17,976 bases of DNA from an uncultured Selenomonadaceae bacterium (GTDB taxonomy: Bacteria > Bacillota > Negativicutes > Selenomonadales > Selenomonadaceae): assembly GCA_902782705.1 (NCBI GenBank), contig CACZOL010000077.1:1-17976 (forward strand). The letters run 5' to 3'. The notes beneath the pieces were generated by a model that did no database searches, was not told where the DNA came from, and saw nothing but the letters and a program-made list of their open reading frames with translations. Position numbers and translations under genes: made by a program. Numbering within the stretch: the stretch's first letter is position 1; every line of letters begins with the position of its first letter. Below, piece after piece: positions 1-9,057 of this stretch.

Positions 1-71
1 ATCGACGACAAATCCGTCTCGGCGATCAAATATGCCGTCCCCGCTTCGTTAATACGATTAATTCGTTCCAT
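1..71 (-). CDS. 5' end of an unidentified gene (partial)
   Basis: An ATG at 71-69 is preceded by a good ribosome binding site (AAGGAG, about 8 bases upstream) and opens a frame that runs without a stop to the window edge. The visible N-terminus reads MERINRINEAGTAYLIAETD and then LSS, with no signal peptide. It begins 74 bases after the addA stop and has its own promoter-like sequence, so it is probably a separate transcription unit. I do not recognise the family from 23 residues. Confidence 0.6.
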   Translation of the reverse strand, partial: MERINRINEAGTAYLIAETDLSS

Positions 72-108
72 TGAAAATCTCCTTATAAAAATTCAACCTA
101 TTTATCTT

Positions 109-136
109 ATTTTATCAAAAGCGGACGAAAAAGCAA
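109..136 (-). promoter_or_regulatory. Sigma-A-type promoter for the gene at the left edge
   Basis: On the minus strand, TTGCTT (136-131) and TAAAAT (114-109) are separated by 16 bases. They lie in an AT-rich gap otherwise unusual for this window. The expected start of transcription is near 102, about 30 bases before the ATG at 71. No clear intrinsic terminator for addA lies between its stop and this promoter. Confidence 0.45.
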
Positions 137-145
137 CCGACGCCG

Positions 146-3100
146 TCAAACAGGAATTAAAATCGCGTCGCCATCCGACAAGCGATAAATATACGCCTCG
201 TCGACGGCACGACCCATGACTGCCTGCACGGCGCGAGCATACAGTCGAATCTGCTCGCGATAGCGCGCGCGAATCGTCTCCGGCCTCGCGCCGCGATCTG
301 TTTTATAATCAATCAGTACGACGCGCCCGTCCGCGTCCTCAAAAAACACGTCGATAACGCCCTGCAAAAAAATCTTGTCCTCCGTCGAAGCGTCCGACAC
401 GACCTGCGAAGCGGGAATCAGCAAGCTGAACGGTTGCTCCCTTCGACACATTTTTGCCTCTTTCATGCGCTGCCCGAGCGGCGAATCGAAAAATCTCACA
501 ATCGGCGACACGCGCACCGCGCGTCGTTCTTCTTCCGTCAACACGCCCGCCGCGCAAAAACGTGCGAGCTGCGCCTCCACGTCCGCCGCGTCAAGCGGCC
601 CGTCCAGTGAAAGCCTCTGCATAACGTCGTGCATGAGCGTTCCAAACGCCGTACCTCCTTCATGCGCCTGCTCAGGCGCAAGGAAATCTGGCGGCGGAAA
701 CTCCCTCGAAACGTCATCTCCCGCGTCCGCGCGCACAAACGACGCCGAAAATAGTGCTTCCGGCTCTTGCATTTCCGATCGCCGCTTGATCTCCGTGACG
801 GTCATCTTCGCCGGAATATTCGTATGGAAACCGTACTGCCAAGACAACGCTGCATTGTGTTTTTCATCATCCGGTACGGGAAGCGGGCGACGCATCCGTA
901 TACACTCCAGCCATGCGTCATTTCCTTCCCGTTCCTCTTCCGGCGCCCGCAGGGGCGCGGAAACGACCTCGATGGAAAACTTCGGCGCTCCCATCGCGTC
1001 GCTGTCGTAATCCGGCGGCACAAACAAGTCCGCGACGCCCGCCGTCTTCCGAATCGCTGCTCCCGCCTTGCTGCGTGCAAGCGCCATCCCGATCCAGTCC
1101 AGCCAACAATCCACGTCGAGCACGTCATAACCCGGCAAAGCCGTTTTTTCGCGGCCGACATATCGACACCATTTTTTTGCGCTTTTTTCCAAAGATTTCA
1201 CGCTTCCGACAAGAATCAGTTTTTCCCGTGCCCGCGTCAACGCCACGTAAAGCACGCGAAGTTCTTCTGCCTTCGCCTCGTCTCCGATTCTCGCTTTGAC
1301 GGCGTGCCTGGCCAACGTCGGATACTGCCACGCGAGCGTTCCTTCCGTCTGGGTGCGGAAAAGCCCAAGCCCAAGGTCTTTATGAATCAAAAGACTCTTT
1401 TGCTCGTCTTTCGTATTGAAACCTTTGGCGAGATCGACCAGAATGACGACGGGAAATTCCAGACCTTTGCTCTTATGTACGGTCATGATACGCACGACGT
1501 CCTCTTTTTCCCCGAGCGTACGCGCAACAGAAAGATCGGTGTCACGTGCTTTCATCTGTCGGATAAATTTCAGGAAGCGAAAGAGCCCCCGAAAATTCGT
1601 CTTCTCATAGTCGGCGGCGCGGTCGACGAGCATGCGAAGATTCGCCTGCCGCACGAGTCCTCCTGGCTGCGCGCCGACATAATCGTAATAACCCGTATCC
1701 CGATACAGTTGCCAAAGAAGTTCCGGAACGCCAACGCGACGCGAAAGACTGCGCCAATCGGACAGACGCTCTAAAAAGCGCGCCGCTTTCCGACCAGTCT
1801 CCCGCAAATCGGTATCGCCGGGTTCACCAGACGCGGCTCTTTCCGCGACGCGGACGAGCGCCTCATAAAAATCGTCGTTCTCGTCTGCGCTGGCGCGAAT
1901 ACGCGCCAACTCTTCCGCCGTCATTTCACCGATCATGGAATGGAGTACTGCGGCAAGCGGAATATCTTGATGCGCGTTGTCGATGACGGCGAGCAACGCG
2001 AGGACAAAACTTACCTCTTTCGCCTCGAAATAACCCACGTCCGTCTCGGCGTAAGCGGGAATGTCATAAGCGCGCAGTTTCTCGATCAACGTCGGGCCTC
2101 TGTCCTTCGCCCGCAATAGGATTGCCACATCCCGCCAGCGAAGCGGACGATACCCTGCTTCGTCTTTGTCGTACACCATAAAGCCATCGTCCATCATCGC
2201 ACGAAGTTTTCCAGCGACGATTTCCGCTTCCGCCTCCATGCCTTGCAGTTCATCGACTCCCTTCGCGCCTCCTCCCTGCACGAGCAGCAGCTCTGTCGGA
2301 GCGCCCGCAAAGCTCTTGCCTTCAAGATTCTCGGGATAATCGGCGCGTGCGTACAGAGCGGCGCTCCTGTCGTAACTAAGCTCCGTCTCCGGATAGACCA
2401 TGAGCTGTGAAAACAAGAAATTGACCGCCGCCAGCACCTCGGGACGGCTCCGGTAATTCTCTCCCAGCTCGACGCATTCACCTGACGCGTCGCCCCTTCG
2501 ATACGCATCTCTTTTTTCCGTGAAAAGCGACGGATCTGCGAGGCGAAAACGATAGATGCTTTGCTTCACGTCGCCCACCATGAAAAGATTGCGTCCGTTT
2601 GTAATTCGCTGCAAAATCGCTTCCTGCACGCCGTTCGTGTCTTGGTACTCGTCCACCATGATTTCCTTATATCGGCATTTAAGCTCCTCGACTACATTGT
2701 CCTGCGCCAAGATCATGAGCGCGTAATGCTCCAGATCATCGAAATCCAGCAGCGCTTTTTTCCGTTTCGCCTCGGAAAAAGCTTTCGCAAACTCCTGCGC
2801 GAGGCGGCAAATCGTTGCCGCCTCCGCTCCCGTCGCGCGCAAGTCGTCCAGAACCGCCTCGGCATCCTCGGTAAAATACGTCTTGACGAGATCCGCAAGC
2901 GGCTTTTTGATTTCCTTGTCCCGCCCATCCGTATAGAATTTTTTCGTTTTCTCATCGACTTTCGCGCCCCGTTGCCGAAGCTCCGGATACGCCGTCGGCG
3001 CGGAAAACGCTTCACGCATTTCCTCCCAATTTCCGCTTTGCGACGCGCCGGAAAGGCGTGCGACAAGCGTCATGTCCGAACCGAAAGCGTCGGCGTAAGC

Positions 3101-3826
3101 CGGCAAAGCATCTCGCGCCGCCATTTCTTCATAGTAGGCCGCCGCAGCAGCGCACACATCCAGCGTCCGGCGAATCTGCTTCGTCATTTCAGCATACCAG
3201 ACCGTATCTTCCATCGTCTTCCCGTCCGACAGGGAAAAAAGCGCCGCCGTCTTGGAAAGCCATGCCGCCGGATCCGCTTGGCTCTCCGCAAAATCATACA
3301 AATCCAGCACCATTTCATAGAGTGCTTCATCGTTCCGGTCAGTGCCGTAGACGCGGGCAAAACGCAAAAAGTCTTCGTCCTGCGTCTCATATTGCGCCTC
3401 GAACAGTTCCTCGATTACACGCTGACGAATCAACACGCGCTCCTGATCGCTGACAATCCGAAATTTCGGATCGATATCGATCGCCGTGAAGTTTTCCCGA
3501 ACGAGCCGCTGGCAAAAAGAGTGCATCGTCGATATGGACGCGCCGGGCAAAAGAACAAGCTGTCGCGCCAGCTCCGGGTGCTCCGCTACTTCCGCCATGA
3601 GTTTTTTCTCGATGCGCTCCCGCATTTCCGCCGCCGCCGCATTCGTAAACGTCACGACCATGAGCTCGTCTACACGGTATTTGCCCGCGACGATATTACG
3701 GACGATTCTTTCAACGAGCGTATACGTTTTTCCTGACCCCGCCGCAGCCGAGACAAGGAGATTGCGGTCTCCCGTCTCCATGGCGCGCCGCTGACCTGCC
3801 GAAGGAGTATCTTTGCCCGTTCCCAT
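146..3826 (-). CDS. addA: ATP-dependent helicase/nuclease subunit AddA
   Basis: AddA is the helicase-nuclease subunit of the AddAB complex, the Firmicute counterpart of RecBCD. It unwinds and resects double-strand breaks up to a Chi site, preparing the end for RecA. It is about 1226 residues, normal for the family. UvrD/Rep helicase motifs appear in order: Walker A AAAGSGKT (~27-34), DEYQD (~392), GDVKQSIYRF (~420), ENYRSRP (~460), TVHKSKGLEFP (~785) and ALTRARE (~864). The C-terminal RecB-type nuclease carries IDYKTD (~1172). The chosen ATG at 3826-3824 shares one base with the addB stop (TGATG), implying translational coupling. A TTG one codon earlier (3829) is also possible, lying 7 bases from the AGGAGG at 3842-3837, against 10 for the ATG. 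It is the last gene of dut-addB-addA. Confidence 0.97.
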   Translation of the reverse strand: MGTGKDTPSAGQRRAMETGDRNLLVSAAAGSGKTYTLVERIVRNIVAGKYRVDELMVVTFTNAAAAEMRERIEKKLMAEVAEHPELARQLVLLPGASISTMHSFCQRLVRENFTAIDIDPKFRIVSDQERVLIRQRVIEELFEAQYETQDEDFLRFARVYGTDRNDEALYEMVLDLYDFAESQADPAAWLSKTAALFSLSDGKTMEDTVWYAEMTKQIRRTLDVCAAAAAYYEEMAARDALPAYADAFGSDMTLVARLSGASQSGNWEEMREAFSAPTAYPELRQRGAKVDEKTKKFYTDGRDKEIKKPLADLVKTYFTEDAEAVLDDLRATGAEAATICRLAQEFAKAFSEAKRKKALLDFDDLEHYALMILAQDNVVEELKCRYKEIMVDEYQDTNGVQEAILQRITNGRNLFMVGDVKQSIYRFRLADPSLFTEKRDAYRRGDASGECVELGENYRSRPEVLAAVNFLFSQLMVYPETELSYDRSAALYARADYPENLEGKSFAGAPTELLLVQGGGAKGVDELQGMEAEAEIVAGKLRAMMDDGFMVYDKDEAGYRPLRWRDVAILLRAKDRGPTLIEKLRAYDIPAYAETDVGYFEAKEVSFVLALLAVIDNAHQDIPLAAVLHSMIGEMTAEELARIRASADENDDFYEALVRVAERAASGEPGDTDLRETGRKAARFLERLSDWRSLSRRVGVPELLWQLYRDTGYYDYVGAQPGGLVRQANLRMLVDRAADYEKTNFRGLFRFLKFIRQMKARDTDLSVARTLGEKEDVVRIMTVHKSKGLEFPVVILVDLAKGFNTKDEQKSLLIHKDLGLGLFRTQTEGTLAWQYPTLARHAVKARIGDEAKAEELRVLYVALTRAREKLILVGSVKSLEKSAKKWCRYVGREKTALPGYDVLDVDCWLDWIGMALARSKAGAAIRKTAGVADLFVPPDYDSDAMGAPKFSIEVVSAPLRAPEEEREGNDAWLECIRMRRPLPVPDDEKHNAALSWQYGFHTNIPAKMTVTEIKRRSEMQEPEALFSASFVRADAGDDVSREFPPPDFLAPEQAHEGGTAFGTLMHDVMQRLSLDGPLDAADVEAQLARFCAAGVLTEEERRAVRVSPIVRFFDSPLGQRMKEAKMCRREQPFSLLIPASQVVSDASTEDKIFLQGVIDVFFEDADGRVVLIDYKTDRGARPETIRARYREQIRLYARAVQAVMGRAVDEAYIYRLSDGDAILIPV

Positions 3827-6800
3827 CAACGTACTTCCTCCTTCTCTTCCATTTCTTTCAGAAAATCAACCGAATCGTCGAGCTTTCGATATTTATATCC
3901 AATCTGAGGATCAAATCCGCAAACGTCCCCAAACGGACAATACGCACAAGCTGCCTTTGTTTTCGTTCGGTAGGGAGACGCGGAGATTTCGCCTTGAAGC
4001 GCGTTTTGCCCCGCCGTTTGCAGCATTTTCATCGTATGCGCCGAAAGCAGCGCGAATTCTTTTGCCGTTTTGACTTTTCCTCTATCCTGTCCGTGGATAC
4101 CGTTCTTCGTCAGCCGCACACGGATATGCGCTTCACTGGGATCGACGCTTCGCACTATCGACGAGTCGTTCAGCAGCCAGCCCGTCATACGAAGCCGTGA
4201 GGCCAATTCTTTTGCCGCCTCCGCGCCGTCTTGTTTATGCGCAAGACGCACCGCAGGATTTTTTAGCGCGCAGTACAGGACACCCGCCGGAAACGCATCC
4301 CCTGTCCCTCCCCGTCGGAAAAAGCGCGCCGCCGCCTCCATATACGTCAAAAGCTGGAGCCGCAACCCGTAATAAACGTCGAAGACATCCAGTTCCGCTT
4401 CCCCCGTCTTGTAATCCAAAATGAGGAAATACTTCTGTCGTCCCCCTTCTGCATCCCGCGCTTCCATGCAGTCAATACGATCAATCTGCCCTGTCACGTC
4501 GAGGGAAATGCCGTTGGAGAGCGCGCAGGACAATACGGGGCCCGCCGCTTTCCCTTCGCCGAAAGAAAGTTCAAAAAATCGCGGAACGAACTCGCTCGCA
4601 CCGTTCCAAGCCGAAAGACGCGCGATAGCGCTGTCGGCGGTCTCCTCGATACGCGCGGTCAGCGCCCGATATTGCGCCGTACTCGTTAAAATCGCATTTT
4701 GCAGCTCCGCCGTTTCACCGGCAACCGTCTCCCGCACAAAAACGGCACGTTCTTCCGGTGAAACGTCCGACCACGCGCGTCCTTCCCGCCGCATTTTCTC
4801 GCCAAACCGCCGCATAACATCATGCAATAAAATTCCAAGTTCCAGCGGACGGAATCCCCGCTCTGCACGTTCTTGCAAATGAAGCCCGTATTTCGCGAAA
4901 TACAGGAACGGACACGCATGATAATTTTCAAACTGCGTCACACTGCCTGTGAAACGCTGTCCGCGCGTAAATATCTGCCGCGCAAGCGCAGACGGCAGCG
5001 ATTCGCTTTTACCCTGAGACAGCGCGCCTTTGACTATCCGCTCCAATCGCTCTCCGCTATGGGAAAGAGCCCAATTATACACTTCCGCCCATGCCATTTC
5101 GTCCTTTTTCCCTTGATGCGCAACATACTCGCGAAGTGCGGGCGCAAGTCGGGAAACAGCGCGCGCCCCCGTCGTGAACAAAAGCTCGTCGTTTCGCTCC
5201 ATCCCTTCAAGCGGCACAGATCTCAAAGGAATCGACAGAAGTTTCAAAAGGCGCGCGACAACGGACGAAGCTCCAATCCCCTGACCTTCGCTGTCCGCAA
5301 GCGCGTATGAAACCCAAAGGCGTTCTTTCGCCTCGGTAAAACCATGATATAAGAGATAATTTTCCCCGCAGCTCTCTTCCTCCATCGTCCGCGCAAACTC
5401 CAGCCGAACTTTTCCACCCTCCGCCGCAAGCAACGTCCGGTCCGCATCGGAGAGCAGGCCTCCCACTGAAGGACGACGCGGCATCACGCCCTCGTTCGCT
5501 CCGAAAATATAGAGAGCGCGAATATTGTTCAAGCTATTTTGGTCAAAAGAAGCGATTGTCACCGAATCGATTCCTTGCGGTATTAAAGAAATCTCCAGCG
5601 CATCCAATCCGTCTGCCAAAAGCGCCGAATAATCCGAGAGAGAAACCTTGTCCTCTCCGGCGACCGTCGCCATCTGTTGGAAGAGTTCCATGACAGCGCC
5701 CCAAATCATACGATGCTCTTTCGCTTCTTCCCTGAGACCAGCTTTTTCCGCGTCCTCTGTCCAACTCGCTAAAGTGTCCGGCACGTCGAGGCGCAATAGG
5801 AACTCATACATTGCACGCGTCTTCCCTGCCACGTCCGCCGCCCGCATCGCCTCTGAAAGCTCGGCAAAAGGAGTCGCCACTTTATTTCGAATCCGATTCA
5901 GCGTCTCCAGCCGCTCTTTTCCGCGTGCTTCATTCTCCGCTTCGTCCGTTCCGAACGCGGCCGGACGCATATGAAAATATTGCCATTCGCGGCTCCAAGC
6001 ACGTCTGCCCCGAACGCCGAACTCCAGCACATAATTTTCAAGGATATCCGCTTCGTCTCGTGTCAATGGGAAAAGATCAGTCTTGACACATCGAAACACG
6101 TCGTCATAATCCCAACCGCCCGTCAACGTCTCCAACGCCGAACGAACGAGTTCCGCCAGCGGATGATGAACGCCCGCGCGCTTCCTGTCGCTGAAAAACG
6201 GCACGCCGTATTCTTTCAGCGTATATTCCAAAAGCTCTCCGTAATTATCTGCGTCACGAAGCAAGACGCCGATATCTCGCCAGCGAAATCCTTCCTCACG
6301 GCAAAGGCGAACCATGTCCGCCACTGCCGTTTCCATTTCCAAACGCCGCGTCGCCGCCTCGATGACGCACACGCCGCATGTTTTTTCCAGATGCCGCTCC
6401 GCTCGTATCGGAAAACGGAAAAGTCCCCGCTCAACAGCAGCAAGCCCCTGTGCGTCTGCCGCAAATCGTCGCGGGGCTCCCAAAACGCGCGTCGTATAAG
6501 AAACGCCTTCCTCGTCCGCCAGCTGTTTCAGCAATTGCAAAGTACGCGCTGCACGGTAAAAAAGCGCCGCCGCACCCACGTCTTCCTGTACGTCGACGTC
6601 CCTGTCCAACGGCAGCGTAATATGCACGTCATCTGCGGTGCGCAAAAAAGCGCGCAGGACGTTGCGTTCCTGCGGGTTGAAAAAGACAAACCCGTCCAGC
6701 CAGACTTCAATGCCGGAAAAAAAAGGATTTTCCTGAACGGCCGCCGCCAGTTTTTCCATACGGTCCTCTGCGTCCTCAAAACGATTTTTCGTTTCTTCCA

Positions 6801-7290
6801 AAAAATCCCCGTACAAAATCGAAATGTCCGAGAGCTTCTGTCCTAAATGTTTATTCTCGACAAGTTCCGCCGCCTCACGCAGAGCCGTCGGCGTTCCGTG
6901 ACAGGCTTTCAATTCCTCGATCGTCTCCGCCAGCGCCGCCGTGAAACCGCGTTGTCCCGCGCCGCGAGCAAGCGCCGTGAGTTCTTCCGCACGCCGTTCG
7001 ACGATTTTTTTCAAAATCAGCCGTTTTCCGATTTCCGTCATTCGCGGCAGTTTTTCTTCCGCCGCGCGCCACGCCAGGCGCCGAAAACCGGACACGACGC
7101 TTCGCATCGTGCCGCCGCTCCCCATACGCTCCGCCAACGTACGTTCTGCTTGATACGTCATATGCTCCGGCACAATCAAAAGCAGCGGGCGCCCTATCGG
7201 CTCCCGCTCCATTTTCGCACACATCGCGCACAGACACGTTTCCGTTTTGCCCGCGCCCGCGCGTCCCAATATAAATTCCAGTTTGGCCAT
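3826..7290 (-). CDS. addB: ATP-dependent nuclease subunit AddB
   Basis: AddB is the second AddAB subunit; in this family it recognises Chi and carries the second nuclease domain. It is about 1154 residues. A P-loop GRAGAGKT lies at residues 9-16, and the C-terminal nuclease has LDYKTGE near residue 959. Four cysteines suit the known 4Fe-4S cluster: one in HACPF (~792) and three in CAYCPFGDVC (~1115-1124). The frame is open back to a GTG at 7332 that overlaps the dut stop, but I chose the ATG at 7290. It has GGGAGG 7 bases upstream and places the P-loop at the N-terminus, as in homologues. It follows dut by 38 bases and its stop overlaps the addA start. The canonical UvrD helicase motifs of AddA are not evident in the middle, as expected. 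Confidence 0.96.
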   Translation of the reverse strand: MAKLEFILGRAGAGKTETCLCAMCAKMEREPIGRPLLLIVPEHMTYQAERTLAERMGSGGTMRSVVSGFRRLAWRAAEEKLPRMTEIGKRLILKKIVERRAEELTALARGAGQRGFTAALAETIEELKACHGTPTALREAAELVENKHLGQKLSDISILYGDFLEETKNRFEDAEDRMEKLAAAVQENPFFSGIEVWLDGFVFFNPQERNVLRAFLRTADDVHITLPLDRDVDVQEDVGAAALFYRAARTLQLLKQLADEEGVSYTTRVLGAPRRFAADAQGLAAVERGLFRFPIRAERHLEKTCGVCVIEAATRRLEMETAVADMVRLCREEGFRWRDIGVLLRDADNYGELLEYTLKEYGVPFFSDRKRAGVHHPLAELVRSALETLTGGWDYDDVFRCVKTDLFPLTRDEADILENYVLEFGVRGRRAWSREWQYFHMRPAAFGTDEAENEARGKERLETLNRIRNKVATPFAELSEAMRAADVAGKTRAMYEFLLRLDVPDTLASWTEDAEKAGLREEAKEHRMIWGAVMELFQQMATVAGEDKVSLSDYSALLADGLDALEISLIPQGIDSVTIASFDQNSLNNIRALYIFGANEGVMPRRPSVGGLLSDADRTLLAAEGGKVRLEFARTMEEESCGENYLLYHGFTEAKERLWVSYALADSEGQGIGASSVVARLLKLLSIPLRSVPLEGMERNDELLFTTGARAVSRLAPALREYVAHQGKKDEMAWAEVYNWALSHSGERLERIVKGALSQGKSESLPSALARQIFTRGQRFTGSVTQFENYHACPFLYFAKYGLHLQERAERGFRPLELGILLHDVMRRFGEKMRREGRAWSDVSPEERAVFVRETVAGETAELQNAILTSTAQYRALTARIEETADSAIARLSAWNGASEFVPRFFELSFGEGKAAGPVLSCALSNGISLDVTGQIDRIDCMEARDAEGGRQKYFLILDYKTGEAELDVFDVYYGLRLQLLTYMEAAARFFRRGGTGDAFPAGVLYCALKNPAVRLAHKQDGAEAAKELASRLRMTGWLLNDSSIVRSVDPSEAHIRVRLTKNGIHGQDRGKVKTAKEFALLSAHTMKMLQTAGQNALQGEISASPYRTKTKAACAYCPFGDVCGFDPQIGYKYRKLDDSVDFLKEMEEKEEVR

Positions 7291-7297
7291 GCTCGTT

Positions 7298-7303
7298 CCT
7301 CCC
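7298..7303 (-). promoter_or_regulatory. Ribosome binding site fixing the addB start
   Basis: GGGAGG lies 7 bases before the ATG at 7290. The upstream GTG alternative at 7332 has no comparable site, so this motif decides the start. Confidence 0.75.
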
Positions 7304-7328
7304 GCGAAACGCGGACTTTTTTCGTGAT

Positions 7329-7784
7329 TCACCCGCGTCCGGTCGACCCCAATCCTCCGCGCCGCGCCGCACCGACGCCGATTTCATCGCCGTCTGCAGG
7401 CAAATAACGATAAAAAATACCCTGCACGATCCGCGTCCCCTTTTGTATTTCCACCGGATTATCCCCGTGATTGAGGAGCGGTGCCATTATGTGCCCTTCA
7501 TTTTTCTCGTTGCCGTAGTAATCCGAATCTATGATTCCTTCCCCGTTGACACAGGAAACCTTATTGCGCACGGAAAATCCCGACCGGATATGAAGCCCCA
7601 AATATTCATCAGGCTGCATGTACGCCTTCAATCCCGTCGGCACAAGCGTAACCTGATGCGGAGGCAGCGTAACGTCCTCCGCTGCGGCAAGGTCGTAACC
7701 CGCGCTGCACGCCGTCTCACGGACAGGAATATTGATTCCCTTTCCTGCATAAGCGCCGACAATCTCAAATCCCCTTGTTCTCAT
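7329..7784 (-). CDS. dut: dUTP diphosphatase (dUTPase)
   Basis: The enzyme hydrolyses dUTP to dUMP and pyrophosphate, keeping uracil out of DNA and supplying dUMP for thymidylate synthesis. All five trimeric dUTPase motifs are visible: SAGYDLAAAED, HIRSGFSVR, GEGIIDSDYYG followed by NEKNEGHI, KGTRIVQGIF, and the C-terminal RRGGLGSTG. The third motif is of the longer kind I associate with Firmicute enzymes. The flexible C-terminal motif has Leu where Phe is usual (GFGSTG), the residue that stacks over the uracil. The ATG at 7784 (151 residues) is preceded by GTGAGGAAG; a GTG at 7799 is part of that binding site and is unlikely to be used. It starts only 26 bases after the hfq terminator and leads into addB and addA. 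Confidence 0.93.
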   Translation of the reverse strand: MRTRGFEIVGAYAGKGINIPVRETACSAGYDLAAAEDVTLPPHQVTLVPTGLKAYMQPDEYLGLHIRSGFSVRNKVSCVNGEGIIDSDYYGNEKNEGHIMAPLLNHGDNPVEIQKGTRIVQGIFYRYLPADGDEIGVGAARRGGLGSTGRG

Positions 7785-7810
7785 AATATACTTCCTCACA
7801 AATAGAATGC

Positions 7811-7843
7811 TACAAGAAAACCGCCGCGTTTTTACGCGACGGT
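7811..7843 (-). terminator. Rho-independent terminator behind hfq
   Basis: On the minus strand, ACCGTCGCG (7843-7835) pairs with CGCGGCGGT (7828-7820). This gives a 9-bp stem with one G-U pair and a 6-base A-rich loop, followed by TTTTCTTGT. It begins 12 bases after the hfq stop, so it closes the UPF0173-miaA-hfq unit. The tract is interrupted by one C, so some read-through into dut is possible. Confidence 0.85.
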
Positions 7844-7855
7844 CTGCTTCAACTT

Positions 7856-8095
7856 TTATTCCTTCTCCGCCTCAAACGAACCGGAAAGCGGACGCGACGG
7901 CGTAATCGTCGAAATCGCATGTTTGTAAATCATTTGCTCCTTGCCCATGGAATCCAAAATGACGGTAAAATTGTCAAAACCACGGACGTTCCCTTTGATC
8001 TGAAAGCCATTGACCAAATGAATAATGACGCCCACATTCTCCTTTCGCGCTTGATTCAGAAAAGAATCCTGCAAGTTTATCGGCTTTGCCCCCAT
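7856..8095 (-). CDS. hfq: RNA chaperone Hfq
   Basis: Hfq is a hexameric Sm-like protein that binds small regulatory RNAs and mRNAs. At 79 residues it has the compact size of Firmicute Hfq, without a long C-terminal tail. Visible features are the N-terminal LQDSFLNQ (proximal-face U-binding residues), the Sm1 stretch with IIHLVNGFQIKG and FTVILDS, and the Sm2 signature YKHAISTI, whose Lys-His pair lies at the proximal pore. The ATG is preceded by AAGGGGAG. It begins 17 bases after the miaA stop, a pairing conserved across many bacteria, and a strong terminator follows it. Confidence 0.97.
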   Translation of the reverse strand: MGAKPINLQDSFLNQARKENVGVIIHLVNGFQIKGNVRGFDNFTVILDSMGKEQMIYKHAISTITPSRPLSGSFEAEKE

Positions 8096-8112
8096 TGCAA
8101 TCTCCCCTTGTT

Positions 8113-9057
8113 TTATTTAATATATCTTTCATTTATCTCCGCCAACGATTCTTGGACAAGCTCCTCGAAGGAAAGTTTGTCAACGTCAAGCCAGTGAATA
8201 TATGGCATTTTTTTGTACCAAGTGATTTGCCGTTTCGCAAAATGACGAGTCGCTTTTTTGATTTCATCGACGGCTTCGTCCAGCGTCAATGCCCCTTCTA
8301 TATACGCCGCCATTTCTTTATAGCCGATGCCCTGCATCGCCTGTGCGTCACGCGGCACGCCATTTGCCAACAAACGACGAACTTCCGCTTCAAGTCCCGA
8401 CGCAATCATCGCGTCCACCCGTTCCTCGATCCGTCGATACAAGAGGCCTCGCTCACATCGAAGGCCGAACACGCATGCGTCATAAACGAGACGATCTGAC
8501 TCTTTTTCCCGCGAAATTTTCGCCCGCCCCGCATGCCAAACTTCCAGCGCGCGAACGACGCGGCGAAAATCGTTGACATGAAGACGTGCCGCTGATTCCG
8601 CGTCGACCTGCGCCAACATTTCATGCACGTACGCCTTGCCGCGTTCCTTCGCAAGCGCCTCCAAGGACGCCCGATATTCGTTGTCTTCCGGCTCTTGATT
8701 GAAACGGTAACCCTCCAGAAGGGCTTTCAGATAAAGGCCCGTACCGCCGACAAGAATCGGTATCTCGCCGCGCACATTGGCGCCATGAATCTCCTCTGCC
8801 GCCAGACGCTGAAAATCGGTCACATTGAAAGCCGCTGTCGGCTCCAGAACGTCAATCAACGCATGTCGTACGCCATCGCGTTCCTGCGCGTCCGGTTTCG
8901 CGCTTCCAACGTCAAAGCCGCGATAAACGAGCATGGAATCCCCTGACACAATGCCCGTCTTCAATGCCTTTGCCAAAGCGACGGCGAGCCGCGTTTTTCC
9001 CGTCGCCGTCGGCCCCAGAATCACGATCAGCTTTTCTTCGCCGCCACGATCTGTCAT
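8113..9057 (-). CDS. miaA: tRNA dimethylallyltransferase MiaA
   Basis: MiaA transfers a dimethylallyl group from dimethylallyl diphosphate to N6 of A37 in tRNAs that read UNN codons. The 314-residue protein has the P-loop GPTATGKT near the N-terminus, then SGDSMLVYRGFDVGSAKP. That is the usual substrate-binding motif with Leu where Gln is common (SMQ). Further on are GGTGLYLKALLEG, MQGIGYKEM and the tRNA-contacting RHFAKRQITWYKK. The ATG overlaps the UPF0173 stop by four bases (ATGA) and has GGAG 5 bases upstream, so translation is probably coupled. hfq follows after 17 bases. Confidence 0.97.
   Translation of the reverse strand: MTDRGGEEKLIVILGPTATGKTRLAVALAKALKTGIVSGDSMLVYRGFDVGSAKPDAQERDGVRHALIDVLEPTAAFNVTDFQRLAAEEIHGANVRGEIPILVGGTGLYLKALLEGYRFNQEPEDNEYRASLEALAKERGKAYVHEMLAQVDAESAARLHVNDFRRVVRALEVWHAGRAKISREKESDRLVYDACVFGLRCERGLLYRRIEERVDAMIASGLEAEVRRLLANGVPRDAQAMQGIGYKEMAAYIEGALTLDEAVDEIKKATRHFAKRQITWYKKMPYIHWLDVDKLSFEELVQESLAEINERYIK

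Noticed and set aside
767..1774. + strand open frame (335 codons) over the 3' part of addA
   Set aside because: Antisense to the conserved nuclease and helicase motif region of addA; no domain and biased Arg/Phe composition.
2561..3736. Long + strand open frame (391 codons) inside addA
   Set aside because: It is the antisense shadow of a well-conserved helicase gene. The product is very Arg/His/Phe-rich with no recognisable domain, and I saw no ribosome binding site.
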